In this document: one piece after another, positions 40,547 through 53,567 of the stretch
Layout of the letters: every line of letters begins with the position of its first letter
Numbering within the stretch: position 1 is the stretch's first letter
Origin: Oasisia sp. SBJ-2009
Taxonomy: Eukaryota; Annelida; Polychaeta; Sabellida; Siboglinidae
Direction of reading: 5' to 3'
Length of the DNA stretch: 64,000 nucleotides
Assembly: GCA_964017155.1 (NCBI GenBank)
Contig: OZ024867.1
Location: forward strand, 13,185,202-13,249,201
Position numbers and translations under genes: made by a program
Notes under the pieces: model-generated
Seen by the model: the letters and a program-made list of their open reading frames with translations, nothing else
Databases searched by the model: none
What the model was told of the DNA's origin: nothing

Positions 40547-42440
40547 ATGGCGACATCAGATATACCAATTGAGCTAAGAACAGCTAGCGAGGATGATCTG
40601 AAATCCATGAAATTGGTTTCCTCGGATGCAGTAAAAAGAATAATTAAACAACAACTGGACATAGAACGTTTTGACTACGACTTTTTGGCCGGCTAAACAA
40701 AAAATTTCGGCGGACAACTGGCGTATTGTAGCTCAAGAAGGCCGTATCTTTGACCTAGAGACGGTACTGGAGTCAGATAAAACGCCCCGTTCCCCGTTCT
40801 CCACACCAGTACAGGTTACTTTTGAAGTAATTATAAAGGAAATCCGTTCCATCAATGAGAGACTGGATAAACATGACAAAGACATAGCACATGCAATGCA
40901 AACGCAACACAGAGACACTGATGATATCGACATGTTTGGTGCTAGCGCTAGACCGAAATTCAATCCTGCCCCCAGGATTAAAACATCACCTTATTTCTAG
41001 GAAAGTGCTGACATATATGACGACCAAATGTTCGGGTTTGGAAGGTATGTCCCCCAACATTATCAGGGTCCACAAACAGACGATACCAGTGACCACATGC
41101 AATATCTGCCCACTAACCGTGCCGAGCGCAACACGTGGCAACCGCGCTACACCTCCCATTACCGCACCCAAACTAGTAGGAGAGGTAACCACCAGGGCCC
41201 CGATGAAACCCGTCGTAGTGTCGCAGATACACAATCAAGATATGTGAATCTCGACAAATTCGAGGGGAAAGTCTGAGAATGGGACAATTGGTATCACCAA
41301 TTTGAGTTCCTCGCGACCCACTACAATTGGGACGACCGGGATCGGCTGGTACGGCTCGTGTCATGTTTGAAGGGCCCTGCACTGACAGCTCACCGAAGCT
41401 TCTCCCAGATAGCACGCAACACATATACCCACTGCATTGCTGCACTCCAGGAGAGATATGGGAGCAGGAGACACGCCCTGATCATAACACTACGGGCAGA
41501 ACTGTCTACTGTGCGACAGGAGGAGGGGGAGAGTATGGAAACGTTGGAGATCGGGTCTACGCCCTGACCAACCAAGCTTATCCCGACATGGCTCCTGCCC
41601 TACTCCAAAACCTTGCGGTACCTGCATTTCTGAAGGGACTTAGGGATAGGAACGCTGTACAAGAGGCCATGAAGTTCCGCGATCCTAAGTCTATCCAGGA
41701 AGCAGTGGTAACAGTATCGCACATCCAAGGCGCATCACGCATATTTGGTAGCCGGGGAGTGCCAACTGCTCGACAGGTCTCTTTCGAGGATAGGCATAAA
41801 ACAGAGGTAGCCCCTTCGACTGACATGGACCTGCTCCAGGGGGTAGTTAGGCAGCTCCAACAGTTCGCGGTTACAAACAAAGTAACACCGACAAGTGATG
41901 CATGTTACACTTGTATCTGGTCACCGATCACGGGACTGTGCGAACAAAGGAAGGCGCTCGCCTTCACCGCTCACCTGCTTCGAGTGCAATGGAAAGAGAC
42001 ATATCGCTCGCGAATGTTCGAATAGATTGCGCCGTCGCAAGGAGACAGTAAGAACACGCCACAAACATCAATATCGGAGCAGTAGCAGTAGTTCCAATAA
42101 CAGTTCTGCTGACTCTGACTCTGATGACTCCCGTATCCGACGGAGAAATCATAGGCACCGTCCTAGGTGGAGCCACCATCGCCGTGGTAACTACCAGGAT
42201 AGTCGGAGGAGTCCCCGATCACAGTCGTGACGGTAGTGATACATCTCGCGGTAGGGAGCATGACCGGGCGAAGTATCAGAGCCGAGATGATGTAAATACA
42301 TCTGACTATAATAGTCAAAACCCACGACCACGTGGCGTTTCCACCTCTCCCATACGTAGGGTAGATGAGGCTCTGAAACCACGATCAAACTAAACAGGGT
42401 GAATCCTGTTGGCCACGGATCCACCCCAGAGGTTTTCCAA
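40547..42440 (+). pseudogene. Ty3/Gypsy Gag, broken
   Basis: Starts MATSDIPIELRTASEDD and is interrupted by a stop at 40694-40696. It continues in other frames with a basic region, WDNWYHQFEFLATHYNWDD, a KGPALTAHRSF segment typical of Gypsy capsid, and a nucleocapsid. The nucleocapsid has one good CCHC knuckle (CFECNGKRHIAREC near 41965-42010) and one decayed before it. An Arg/Ser-rich tail follows. At least five frame changes or stops. This is the nucleic-acid-binding and particle protein of the element. Description only. Confidence 0.75.
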
Positions 42441-42473
42441 CAAGGAAAAGGCCAACAGACACATTAAGAGTCA

Positions 42474-43115
42474 ATGAATGGAGCCAAATGTGAGACAAAT
42501 AAACTGGGTGGTCTAATCGCAGACACAGGGTCAAAACAGCTAACTGAACCTGCGGTCAGACATTCACAGTTAGGCCCGACAATAGGCCACACCTTATTAA
42601 TTTCAGCATCTATCTATGATGTAGATACATTATTGGTTGTGGATACTGCTGCGCAAATGTCAGTGATCAGCCAGTCATTCCTAAACTCACTCAAATCAAC
42701 AGTGACAGTATCTCGTGAACACATACGGATAAGAAACGCAGAACACATGCGTTGTCGCATTATTAGACAACTGCCAATCACAATGCAGGGCAAACAATTC
42801 AAAATTGACGTAGCCGTTGGACCCATAACGGACGACTTCATTATTGGATTGGACTTTCTACTGGAACACCATTGCATTGTTAATGTGGAGAGCAGTATTG
42901 TTACTATAGATGGCGTCACTGTGTATGCCGTTATGAAGAAAGGCTGTAGCGCTCGCTATAATGTGAGCAGACTTCATGTTACGCAACGCACCGTTGTGCC
43001 ACCCAATCACAGGGCCAACATTATGGTGGAGCCGAGGAACCCAACCCATATTACATACGTAACTACGCCTGAACTAACTGACTCTCTCATTATCACACAG
43101 TCTGCAATGCCTTAA
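42474..43115 (+). pseudogene. Ty3/Gypsy protease region
   Basis: A 213-codon frame with the retropepsin signature VDTAAQMSVIS (DTA instead of the more common DTG) and the second-strand FIIGLDFL about 75 residues later. It is cut at its 3' end by the L2-like insertion. Gag and reverse transcriptase of the same element lie on either side. Confidence 0.72.
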
Positions 43116-46100
43116 TCTGTGTTTCAACCGAAAATTACTACCTATACCCCGTTCCAGGTCAACATTTAAATTGGCCTTGATCTTACTGCTAGCAGGAGAT
43201 GTTAGTCTTAATCCTGGACCTGTGGTCAGGCATAACATCCGCCTGGCCACCACTAACATTCGTTCAATTCGTGAAAAAACTGCCTCTCTCACTGATCTTA
43301 TAATTTTCAAAACAATAGACATTCTCGCTGTGACTGAGACCTGGCTCAGACCACATGACACAGATGCATGTATTGCCGACATCTCCCCTCCTGGCTATAC
43401 CTTCCACCATCGACCACGTCCAGTTGGACGAGGCGGAGGTGTCGGTTTCCTTATTTCAAAACTATTCAACGTAACCCTGTACACCAGCCCGGACTATACC
43501 ACATTTGAATCTATTTGTCTTATCATATCTAATTCGTGCTTCTGTGGGGTTTTCATTTGTATTTATCGCCCTCCACGTCACCCAGCTAACTTCTTTGAAG
43601 AATTCCAGGATCTTTTGGAAAATGTTGCAACCATGCACACATAATTTTACATTGTGGGCGATTTTTATCTTCACCTGGATACACCATCTTCAACAACTAC
43701 CACGTTTAATGATATCCTGGCATCATTTGACACAAAACAACATGTCAATTTCCCAACACACATACATGGACATTGGCTTGACATCTTGATAACTCGTTCC
43801 TCTTGTAAAAACATTCAGACACCCACAGTTGTAGATGGCTTATCGCACCATAACACAGTAATGGCAGATCTTAAAGTTCCTATAGCCCCAGCCGTGTCCA
43901 AACACAACATGTTCTACAGAGCCATTCACAGTATCAACATTGCATCATTTATGACTGATATAATTACATCCGACCTTGTCACACATCCTAAAGAACATGT
44001 ATCAGACCTATACAAACAGTACCGTCAAATACTGAAGACATTGCTTGACAAACATGCACCCACTAAATCCAAATCTGTGTCACAAAAGCCGCCAGCTCCT
44101 TGGATGAACCCGGAAATAATCCAATCTAAACGGCGCCGTCGCTATCTGGAACGTGTTTGGCGTAAATCTCGTTCACCCTTAGACAGGTCACGCTACACAC
44201 GGCAATGTCATCTATGTACCCGACAAATGTCAAAAGCAAAGTCGTATTATTACGAAAACATGGTCGCAAATAACTCTGCTACACCAAAACAGCTGTGGAA
44301 ATGCATAAATCACATTTTACACAGGCGGCCTGCTCCTTCTCTACCAACCCATGCATCAATCAAGTCACTGTGTAACTCTTTCTCAAGTCATTTTAAAGAC
44401 AAAATCAGCCTGATACATTCAACCTTCACAGATCACACCTCAGACACTGTAAATGCCGACTCTCCATAACTAAAATCTAAACTCACATCGTTTGAACTGG
44501 TCACAACTACTGAAGTGAGAAAAATAATCATGTCATCCCCAAGTAAATCCTGTGATCTTGACCCACTTCCGATCATACTACTGAAAGCATGCCTTGACGT
44601 TTTAATTAAACCAATGACAGACATAATAAATGCATCACTCTTCTCCGGCTTATTCCCTGAAGACTTCAAATGTGCACATGTAAACCCAATTCTTAAGAAG
44701 ACAACTCTCTCAAAAGAAGATCTAAACAGCTACAGGCCTATTTCTAACCATAGCTTCATTTCCAAAATACTCGAAAAGGTTGTTGCAAATCGACTTACTT
44801 CTCACATCAACATAAATGGTTTAATCAATGCATCACAGTCTGCGTACAAACAATTTCACTCAACAGAAACTGCTCTTTTAAAAGTACACAATGACATAAA
44901 CCTTAATATTGATAATGGCAAAGTTACTGCACTGACCCTGCTTGACCTATCCGCCGCTTTCGACACCATTGACCACGACATTCTCATTACACGCTTGCTT
45001 ATCAACGTGGTACGGGATATCTGGCACAGCCTTGAGCTGGTTTACTTCATACCTTACTGACAGACGGCAAGCCATTCAAATAGGTAACTGCTTCTCAGAC
45101 ATGCTGCCCACCTCTTGTGGTGTCCTGTCCCCCATGGTTCTGTTTTGGGTCCGTTGCTTTTCACTCTGTACACAACACCATTAAGCTCAGTTATCCAGAG
45201 TCACAACCTGGATCACCACCTTTATGCAGATGACACACAAATCTATGTTTCTCTGACCACGCCAGATACTTGTCACTCCCTAAACCAGCTCAGGGATTGT
45301 CTCCAAGATGTCTCCCTTTGGATGAAAAATAGTAAATTAAAACTAAATGCAGATAAGACCGAATTTCTCATCATTGATACCTCAACGCAGCGGGCAAAAC
45401 TCAATGGCTTTTTCCCGACACATATTCTGAGTCAGAGTATCACACCAGCCGCCTCAGTTTTAAATCTCGGAGTAACGTTTGATGAAAACTTCAATTTCAA
45501 ACAACATATCTCGAAAACATGCCGTTGCTGTTTTTACCATATCCGTGATCTTCGCCGTATCCGCCGGTTTTGTTCACTTTCCGTTGCTAAAACCATCGCC
45601 ACAGCTCTAGTAAGCAGCAGACTCGACTACTGCAATTCCCTCCTTTACAATACCGCAAACAAGGACATAGCAAAACTTCAGGGTGTCTAAAATTGTTTAG
45701 CAAGGGTAGTCACGCGTTCTCCTCGTTTTTCTCGCTCAGTGCTGTTTCTAAAATCACTGCATTGGCTACCTGTGCACTATCGCATCATTTTCAAAATTTG
45801 TACAATAGCCTATCAAGCACTCTCATCTACACAACCAGCATATCTAAATTCAATGCTAACTCCAACAAGAAATTCCAGACAGCTACGCTCAACCAGTAGT
45901 AACCCTCTTTACATCCCTCGGGTGAAAACGAAAGCCGGGACCCGAGCTTTCTCGGTTGCCGCACCAACGGTGTGGAATTCGCTTCCTGCCAGTGTTAAAT
46001 CACAAGGTAATATAGTTTCATTCCGCCGACATCTAAAAACCTATCTCTTTAATGCTGCCTATCCTCCTTAGCCTCCTAGCTTTTCCATCCATCCGTTGAT

Positions 46101-46220
46101 GACTCACGCATTGCTTTCGATTATGAGATTGATTAATCCCCTGGTTTTGTCGCGCCACTGAGCTTGATTTTCGAGGATAATGGCGCAAAAGAAGTTATTA
46201 TTATTATTCCGTCCTGCCTG
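43112..46220 (+). mobile_element. L2/CR1-like non-LTR retrotransposon nested in the Gypsy element
   Basis: One broken ORF2. It has a hydrophobic LALILLLA then a 2A-like GDVSLNPGP (43195-43221) and an APE endonuclease (TNIRSIR, AVTETWL, YRPPRHP, VGDFYLHLD, HWLDILIT, LSHHN). The reverse transcriptase follows (SRPSKSCDLDP-like start, [40 protein letters not shown]) and then the tail WLPVHYRI and RAFSVAAPTVWNSLP. Stops fall at 43642, 44467 and 45688, with frame changes near 45000 and 45130. The endonuclease Asn of GDFN is Tyr and the SDH Asp is His, so it was catalytically dead before or after insertion. The 3' end AAGTTATTATTATTATT is typical of L2-like elements. It interrupts the Gypsy element between protease and reverse transcriptase. 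Borders are approximate. Confidence 0.82.
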
Positions 46221-48220
46221 ATATGTGGTAGGGAAGGACCAGTCGTTATAGAGATTATAAATGACAGCAATCGCCAAGTTGTTCTCAAACAAGGAGAGCT
46301 GCTGACCCAATCCACCGAATTGGATGAGATACTAACCACCGATACCGAATCACAACAAACGGTTGTAATGTCCGTCATTATGGAGTAGACGATGATCGGG
46401 GTCTACCTTCTTGGGAGGAGGGGAATAAAATCCACAATGAGATGTCACCACCCATGGCAGCATCATTCATTCCGGATGATAGTCTGGACGATTGATACAG
46501 CAAAACTCAAAGAAGTAGAGTCTGGTATACCGAAACATCTTGCTGATATGTTTGACAGAGCCAAAGAAACTATTTCCCAACGAGAACAAATAGCCCTAGG
46601 ACTTCTTATATGCGGATATACTAACGTATTCTCCACGGGAAGTAGGGATCTAGGAAAGTTCACCTTAATCCGTCACAGAATAAACACATTTAATGAGGAG
46701 CCGGTTAGAGAACTTTTGAGACGTACCCCATTAACATTTCAAGGGGAGGAGGAGAAAACACTGACCGACATGTTAGAGGTCCAAGTAATTAAGCCCTCTA
46801 CATCGGACTGGGCATCTGCTCCTGTATTGGTTAGGAAGAGAGACGGTGAGGTCCGATACACTGTCGACTATCGCCAGCTAAATGTCAAAACTATCAAAGA
46901 TACATATCCTATGGCTTTGATAGAAGAGTGTACAGATAGTGTCACTGGCATTCTTTCGTTCCACACACTAGACCTGGCGGCGGGCGATTGGCAACTAGAA
47001 ATTGATGAGCGTGACCGTCACGAAACAGCTTTCCTAACCAAATACGGTCTCTTTGAGCATGTAGGGATGGCACAAAGGTTGTGTAACGCACCAGCCACAT
47101 TCCAACGTGTAATGCATTTGGTCCTATGCGGTCTCTCTTGGGACAAAGTACTCGTGTATCTGGACGATGTCATTGTATTGGGCAGCAGTTTTAAAGAGTC
47201 ACTTGAAAATCAACTATTCAAGGTGCACAACTTAAAACTACATCCCAAGAAATGTTCTCTGTTTACAAAACAGGTACGGTTGCTTGGACGCAAACTGTCC
47301 CAAGCGGAGTGTCAGTTACCAATGACCACGTTCAATGTGTACTAGACTGGCCCCGGCCCAATACTGCTCTCCAAGTGAGTAAATTCACAGGTTTTGTGAA
47401 TTACCACAGTGAATTCATTCAGGTGTTAGCTGAGACAATGAAGCCATTGTATACGCTAACAAAGCCAAGGGCTCCGTTTGAGTGGACCGAGAGGTGCGAA
47501 CATGCATTCCAGCAGTTAAAGGGGGACATGACAACAACACCTGTGTTGGCGTTCCCCAACAATGATGACCCATTCATTCTAGGTACTGATGCCTCCGACA
47601 CAGCAATTGGAGCTGCATTGTATCAGATTCAGAATGGAGTAGAGCGGCCAGTCTCATTCGCGTCACACACTCTAACTCCGGCACAAACATGATACTGTAC
47701 TACTAGGAAAGAACTATTATCAATAGTTGCATGGTCGTGAATTCACTGTTAGGACCGACCACGGATCACTTACTTGGTTATTCAGATTCAAACACCTTGA
47801 GGGCCAACTATGCAGGTGGCTGGAGGAGTTGTCACAGTATTCTATGACGATTCATCATAGCGGTGGGGTAAAGCACTACAATGCAGACGGGCTTTCGCGA
47901 ATTCCAGAGGAACTTGAACATTATAGCTGTTACGAAGCTGGAAGAGATATGAGCTCTTTGCCATGTGTTGGCTGTGCTTACTGTAGAAAATTCCACTCAC
48001 AATGGGACAGGTTAGAGGTAGAGGTAGATTACGTAGTCACTCTAGTCGTGCGACAAGTGAATAGCCCGCACAACAACACTGTTCAGACAAACACCGCTGA
48101 TGACGCAACAGACGGGGACACGGAGACAAATTACATGAATCAATTTAGCCCACAGGAATTGAGGGACGCTCAGTTACTAGATGGCGAATTGAGCCCAGTA
48201 ATTAATTGACTGGAGTGAGA
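46221..48220 (+). pseudogene. Ty3/Gypsy reverse transcriptase-RNase H, no integrase
   Basis: After the nested insertion the Gypsy polyprotein resumes with REGPVVIEIINDSNRQ. It then shows TVDYRQLNVKT, LDLAAGDWQLEI and the catalytic YLDD near 47157-47168. A frame change near 47250 leads to the connection region and RNase H (LGTDASDTAIGAALYQ, TLTPAQT). Another break leads to FTVRTDHGSLTWL and GGVKHYNADGLSR. The frame ends at 48207-48209 and no zinc-binding HHCC or DDE integrase follows. The element is truncated at its 3' end and no 3' LTR is seen. Confidence 0.8.
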
Positions 48221-49336
48221 ACCCCCTTCCCAAAATGATTTCCATAATATACGTTAAAATACGTTCAAATATACGTTAAAATGTTGCCATTTATATTTAA
48301 GAGTATTAGCGAAATAAGGCGTAACACGGATTGATACAATATTTTAGGTATAAAGCAATCCCGACAACTCAACTAATTAATAAGTCATACTATGCATCCG
48401 TGGTTTATTCATACAAAATATAATAATGTAACGTTTTTTATTTGCATAAATCTATAACTAAAACGTTCAGATATATATAGTATTGGTCTGGTGATGCACA
48501 TTAGTAGGCATGTCTATCAAATAAGGAACAAGGTCTGTGGCCGGAAATTAGCTAATTTGTAAATCATTACAACTAACATATTTGACTGCACATCGATTCA
48601 TAATCACAATTTCAGACAAGGCACAGCGATAAACATGTACACAAAATATGCACAAATGTTAACTAAGGCATATGTATTTAGCGTATAATCAATTTTTGAT
48701 GCATCAAAACCGTTTCATGAAACGTGAGTCAGTTATCAATGAATTTGGAACACATGGGATAATATTTTATTTTTGTTATGAAGGAAGCATGGGAGGTTTA
48801 TGTTAATGTGACCTTAGCTGATTGATGTTTCAGGGTGAAATTGCTCATGTCAAATGGAATTTTTTAAATACGTAATTGATCTGAAAAAAGTGTTCCTTGT
48901 GAGTATAATATTGTGAAGATTTATGTGAATGACACAATTCCTAACATTACTTTTCCTGCACTTTGCAACTGGCGAGAAACTATAAATATCCGGGTTGAAC
49001 GTAACAACACCCAAATGTTCAACGAATGAAGACAAAAGTGGTTCTGTTGTCAGCGGATGGGATTGTCGTAGACAATTTCATGTTACAAGTAGCAAAACAC
49101 ATTTAAGAAACGATTTCATTTCTACGCATTTGGGCACGTGTTGTCAAAAATAAAAGTCAATATGACAGATGGATTGTGTGACGTATAGTCAGATGTTATG
49201 ACTAGTATAAAAATCATATCAATGCTAGATTGTCATATACGATGTTTGTGTATTTTCTGTGGAATACGAATAATGCCTGCCCACCCGCCCGCCCACCCGC
49301 CCGCCAGTAAATTAACGTTGAGGACATATCACATAC
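48221..49336. other. No gene recognised
   Basis: AT-rich sequence. A (CCCG)-type patch at 49276-49306. No integrase, LTR or exon detected. Confidence 0.5.
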
Positions 49337-49403
49337 CTGTCTTTGTCGCCTGAATTAACCTGAATTCCATCACGAGTACCCACCATGTTAGCGGGAAAAA
49401 CAT
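49337..49403 (-). CDS. Candidate first coding exon (signal peptide) of the lectin gene
   Basis: Minus-strand ATG at 49403-49401, preceded by AAG, encodes MFFPLTWWVLVMEFRLIQA then TKTG. The exon ends at a GTATGT donor in phase 1, the phase of every FTP and EGF exon downstream on the same strand. A short hydrophobic core followed by small and polar residues would fit a weak signal peptide, which a lectin-EGF protein needs. The next recognised exon is 11.3 kb away, beyond the Gypsy nest, so linkage is inferred only. An alternative frame is also open here. Confidence 0.3.
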
Positions 49404-49550
49404 CTTGTATTTCCGATGTCCAACAAAACCTAAAATAACTCACTATAAAATAACATATAGTTATGTTGAAATACAATGGACGTTTGTTTGATAAAGTATA
49501 TGTATTTGTCCGTATAAGTGCGTATAAATGTATGTTGCGTACGTACGTAC

Positions 49551-49564
49551 ACACACACACACAC

Positions 49565-49596
<32 letters not shown>

Positions 49597-49629
49597 CTCA
49601 CACACACACACCTCACACGCACACACGCA

Positions 49630-49686
<57 letters not shown>
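49551..49686. repeat. (CA)n with CACG variants
   Basis: CA tract with CTCA and GCAC interruptions. Confidence 0.96.
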
Positions 49687-49688
<2 letters not shown>

Positions 49689-52445
49689 ACGAACGAACAC
49701 AGTCGAAGCCGTTGATCGCGGGGGAATTTTGTTTTCCCAGACAGGATAGTGTAGGAACCTGAATATATATATATATACATGCACACATATAGATAAAATA
49801 AAATAAGATAAGTTTCATGGCCACATTTCTTCATTGTTGTTAAAATAATACATTCGAGTGCGAATGCGTTGTAATGTTGGTTCGTCGCATATTCCCATCA
49901 CAATACACTAACATGCACCAAATGATTGTGATAACATATACTAGTATTTCATGTAAATAAGAGCAATCTCATACAATAGCAATCGCATACAATAGGTCCG
50001 GTTAAAACATGAAACTTTGTAACATCAAAACATAATAATTGGCATTATAAAAATAAATACAAATCATAAAATGTGGAATAAAATAATACAAAATAAATTA
50101 TGATAGCTTAACTAAGCAACAAGCACTGAAAAACATGTCGGGAAGTGGAATTTGTATTCTGAATATGTGAGACAAATCACTTCAAATCATTTCTCTTTTG
50201 ACACGACTTATACGGCTAGGGGGAAACGTTGCTACTAAACCTAGTGGTCCTTGATGGATCTGAACCGGGGATTAGATGGGAGGAGATAAATAGGCATGAC
50301 ACAAATCCAGACTAATCCGTTGCAAAAATATAAATTACCATTTACATCATGTTGTGAAGTATTTCCTTTTCAGAGTATCACTGTTGACAATGATGATAAA
50401 TTTGTGGGTGAACATTATTCTGCTAAATACACACTTAGATGTGCTCATCAGGATTCGGCCATGTTGGTTTTGCTCTGCTACATATGATATAGATGTAAAT
50501 TCGTATTACTTGGTCCTTGTGTAAGTACTATTTTGTTTGTTTCCATCAACTTAGTAGAGGACCTGTATGCCGTTTTTTCTCGGAGCTTCGAATAACTGCG
50601 AGCTGGGCTTGGCATTCGTATACTTACCCTGATCGACAAAGATGTAATATGAGGTTTGTGGAGATGTGTTTTGAAAAATAACTCAAGTTCATTGACATTG
50701 TGGTCTTGTTATCAAATGGGTCCCGGAGGCGGGGTGTATTTAAAAACAACATCGTCGACATCGTCAAATACCTACATAGGTTCGACGCTAAATACGCCGA
50801 AAACGTCATTGTCCACAGTGAATCAGCAGTTCGTTCTCGGACGGCAATATTGTTAAATTTGGTCATTATTACCACCACCGCTTGACATTTCGACTAGCGG
50901 CACGGTAATTGTTCGCGCGACTTCGTCTTCGTCGTGTTTATACAGTTTGTATTTTGTTGGCCAAAATATACCTCTTTAAAAGATTCGTTTGCACAAGAGG
51001 AATAAAATAAGTGTTCTTGTTTTACATGTCGGTTTACTTTGCAAATGTGTCGTCATATATTACAAAAATCGGAATGTTTGTATTCATGTTTTCAACATTA
51101 GTATTGTATTTATTTTTGAATCATTTTTTTTAATATTTATTTTTACAACTTATTTAATTCATTTCCTCATATATTTAGACATAACTTTTTAAATTTTACA
51201 CTTATATTTTTACGTTGATCTCATTGCTTTGATTGTATTATATGTATTGTACTTTTCATTTTTTTTATTGTATTTTATGTATACATATATGGACGTCTTG
51301 TCTGAAATAAACCTTATTATTATTATTACAGGGTCAGGGACGCGGTGACTAGTCTAAACTAAAGATCTCGTCTTCACGATATTTGAGAAACAATGAACTA
51401 CACCCATTGCCCCTGCTCTGCCGTCGTAACCTTGAGTAATCGGGACAATGTGACTGAGATAGAAAACAGGGTTACTCGCATAGATCAGTATATCCTATAA
51501 TTACAACAAATTCATACACAACGTCTACCTTTGCTCATGTATTTCAGTGCTCCATCATCACGTTCTCATTCCACAGCCATATTTGAAACAATAAAACCGA
51601 CTACGTCATACTTTCCACCAGAATAGTCCCGCATAAAAAAACCGCGCCAAATACTCTAAACCTACGTGTTTTTAAAAGTAATCAACTTGCTTTGAATTAC
51701 ATACTTATTTCTCTTAGATTACCATAATGTAAAACAGAATCCTTAAAACACGGTATCTAAGCAAGGCAGTGGTTGACATCCAGACCAGAGCCGTGGCAGA
51801 AGCGGATGACAGTTGACGTTGTCGTTGACGTTGACGTTGTAGTTTCCGACTGGTGAATACTAGGAATAGCAGGTCATAAATAATTTGCATTATACCTTTC
51901 TTATCTTAAGTTTACTTTTGTTGAAAAATTCATATAATATAATTACCTAACTTTAGATGTGTGTACGTTGATACTTTGCATGAATACGATAAATGCTATA
52001 AAAACACGATTTAGCGTGAGCCCTACTATACTGTTTCTTTTGTTTATGCGCAAAGCCAAAGCAAAGGCAAAGCCAAAGACTCAGCGCCGGTTGAAAAATC
52101 GCTCGGTTTCAATCGCGTGTATATCCCGCTATTTTGAACCTTTATTGACCTGCTGCATACCAGCAGACAGCTTCACTATCGCACTGCATCTTGTTACCAG
52201 TGGTTTTCGGAGATATTCGCCCGTTACCGCGATATTCCAGTTGGAATGATCTACATAATAATTTATTATCTGGCCTAACCCCGCCCGTCTACGGCAGTGA
52301 TTGGATCAAACGTCCACGTGACTTGCTGTGTGCCCGCTGATAGGTTGAAGTGCGCGAACAGGACGCCGTTGTTTATAATCGACATCGTAACTACGCCATT
52401 TTTATCCACTGTTCTCAGTGATGTTACCCGCGACACCATGCCAGA
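49687..52445. other. Mostly anonymous; one retroelement-like 3' tail
   Basis: No gene recognised. At 51290-51333 the sequence GAAATAAACC followed by TTATTATTATTATTA looks like the 3' end of a non-LTR element whose body cannot be followed. A small frame at 50624-50878 on both strands has no known domain. Confidence 0.45.
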
Positions 52446-53503
52446 TGAGAAGAAAAGCACGTTACTTCTTTCGGGAAGGGTCGCAAGCGCAGCTGACTGC
52501 AACTTAGGCAGGCATGGGCTGGACAACTGGCGACGGTGGCGGTGGTAGCGCCTACGGTCGGGTCCGACTCTGAGAGCGACGCGAATGACAATGACAGCCG
52601 TTACTGCGTTAGGCGTTACTCGCCTCAGACGCCTGTCACTTCGCAGGTATTATTCTTTTTACATTTAGCTGATAAAATCCTAAGTCGTGTGCACGTATTT
52701 TATATTATATTATAATTGGAGGCAACCATCATGCCTGTTTGGCTGCTGATGTATCGTGTAATAGAAATACTGTAATTGCAAGTCAAGTGTCAATGTCAAT
52801 GTCAATGACAATGACAATGCCATGCCATGGCCCATGTCCAACTTGCGAGGTTGCTGAGGCTAGAATTATGTTTTGTAATTTGTGCTATATCCTGGTAGTG
52901 GTACTAGTTTTATTTAACACCAATTTCCAGTTATGTAGGTTGTTATAAAATTCAGGAATATTTTGGAAATCACACATGCTTATTTATGATTTGAGGAATG
53001 GGGCCTGTAATAAGTGGGTCACGATTTACGTAGTGCAGATAATAGACACGATTTTAGGCCGTATGTGTCTTTTATGGGATTTGCATTTTACATTGCTGTA
53101 CGTTGTGGTTTCGATAAGGACTTATATCTGACACGTTGCCTAAATGCACATAACCATAACACATGTATACGTTTGCCCCAAACAGACTATACTGCGCGAA
53201 AAATGGCACTCTTCATTATTAGTCAAGATCGCCAAACACAAGAGAGTACTTGCCGCTTATGCCACGACAACCACCACAATAATCGATTAAAATTCATTAT
53301 TTCCGTTATCATTGTCACCGACAAGGTGTTCCATTGCTTCTGCTTGTAGTAGTCCTTCGGACAATATAACTGAAATACGGAATTTGGGGAACATTTGGTT
53401 ATTACAACTAAAAACAAAACACAGTGGTATATGTTAACATGCTGAATATGGACTTCCTGCCCCCAGCCTCGTTTTCGCGATTAATATTATTATTTAGTCT
53501 GAA

Positions 53504-53567
<64 letters not shown>

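Noticed and set aside
53014..53349. Frame with YLTRCLNAHNHNT, suggestive of a FAR1/MULE zinc region
   Set aside because: The match is a single short word, with no second half and no catalytic region nearby in frame.
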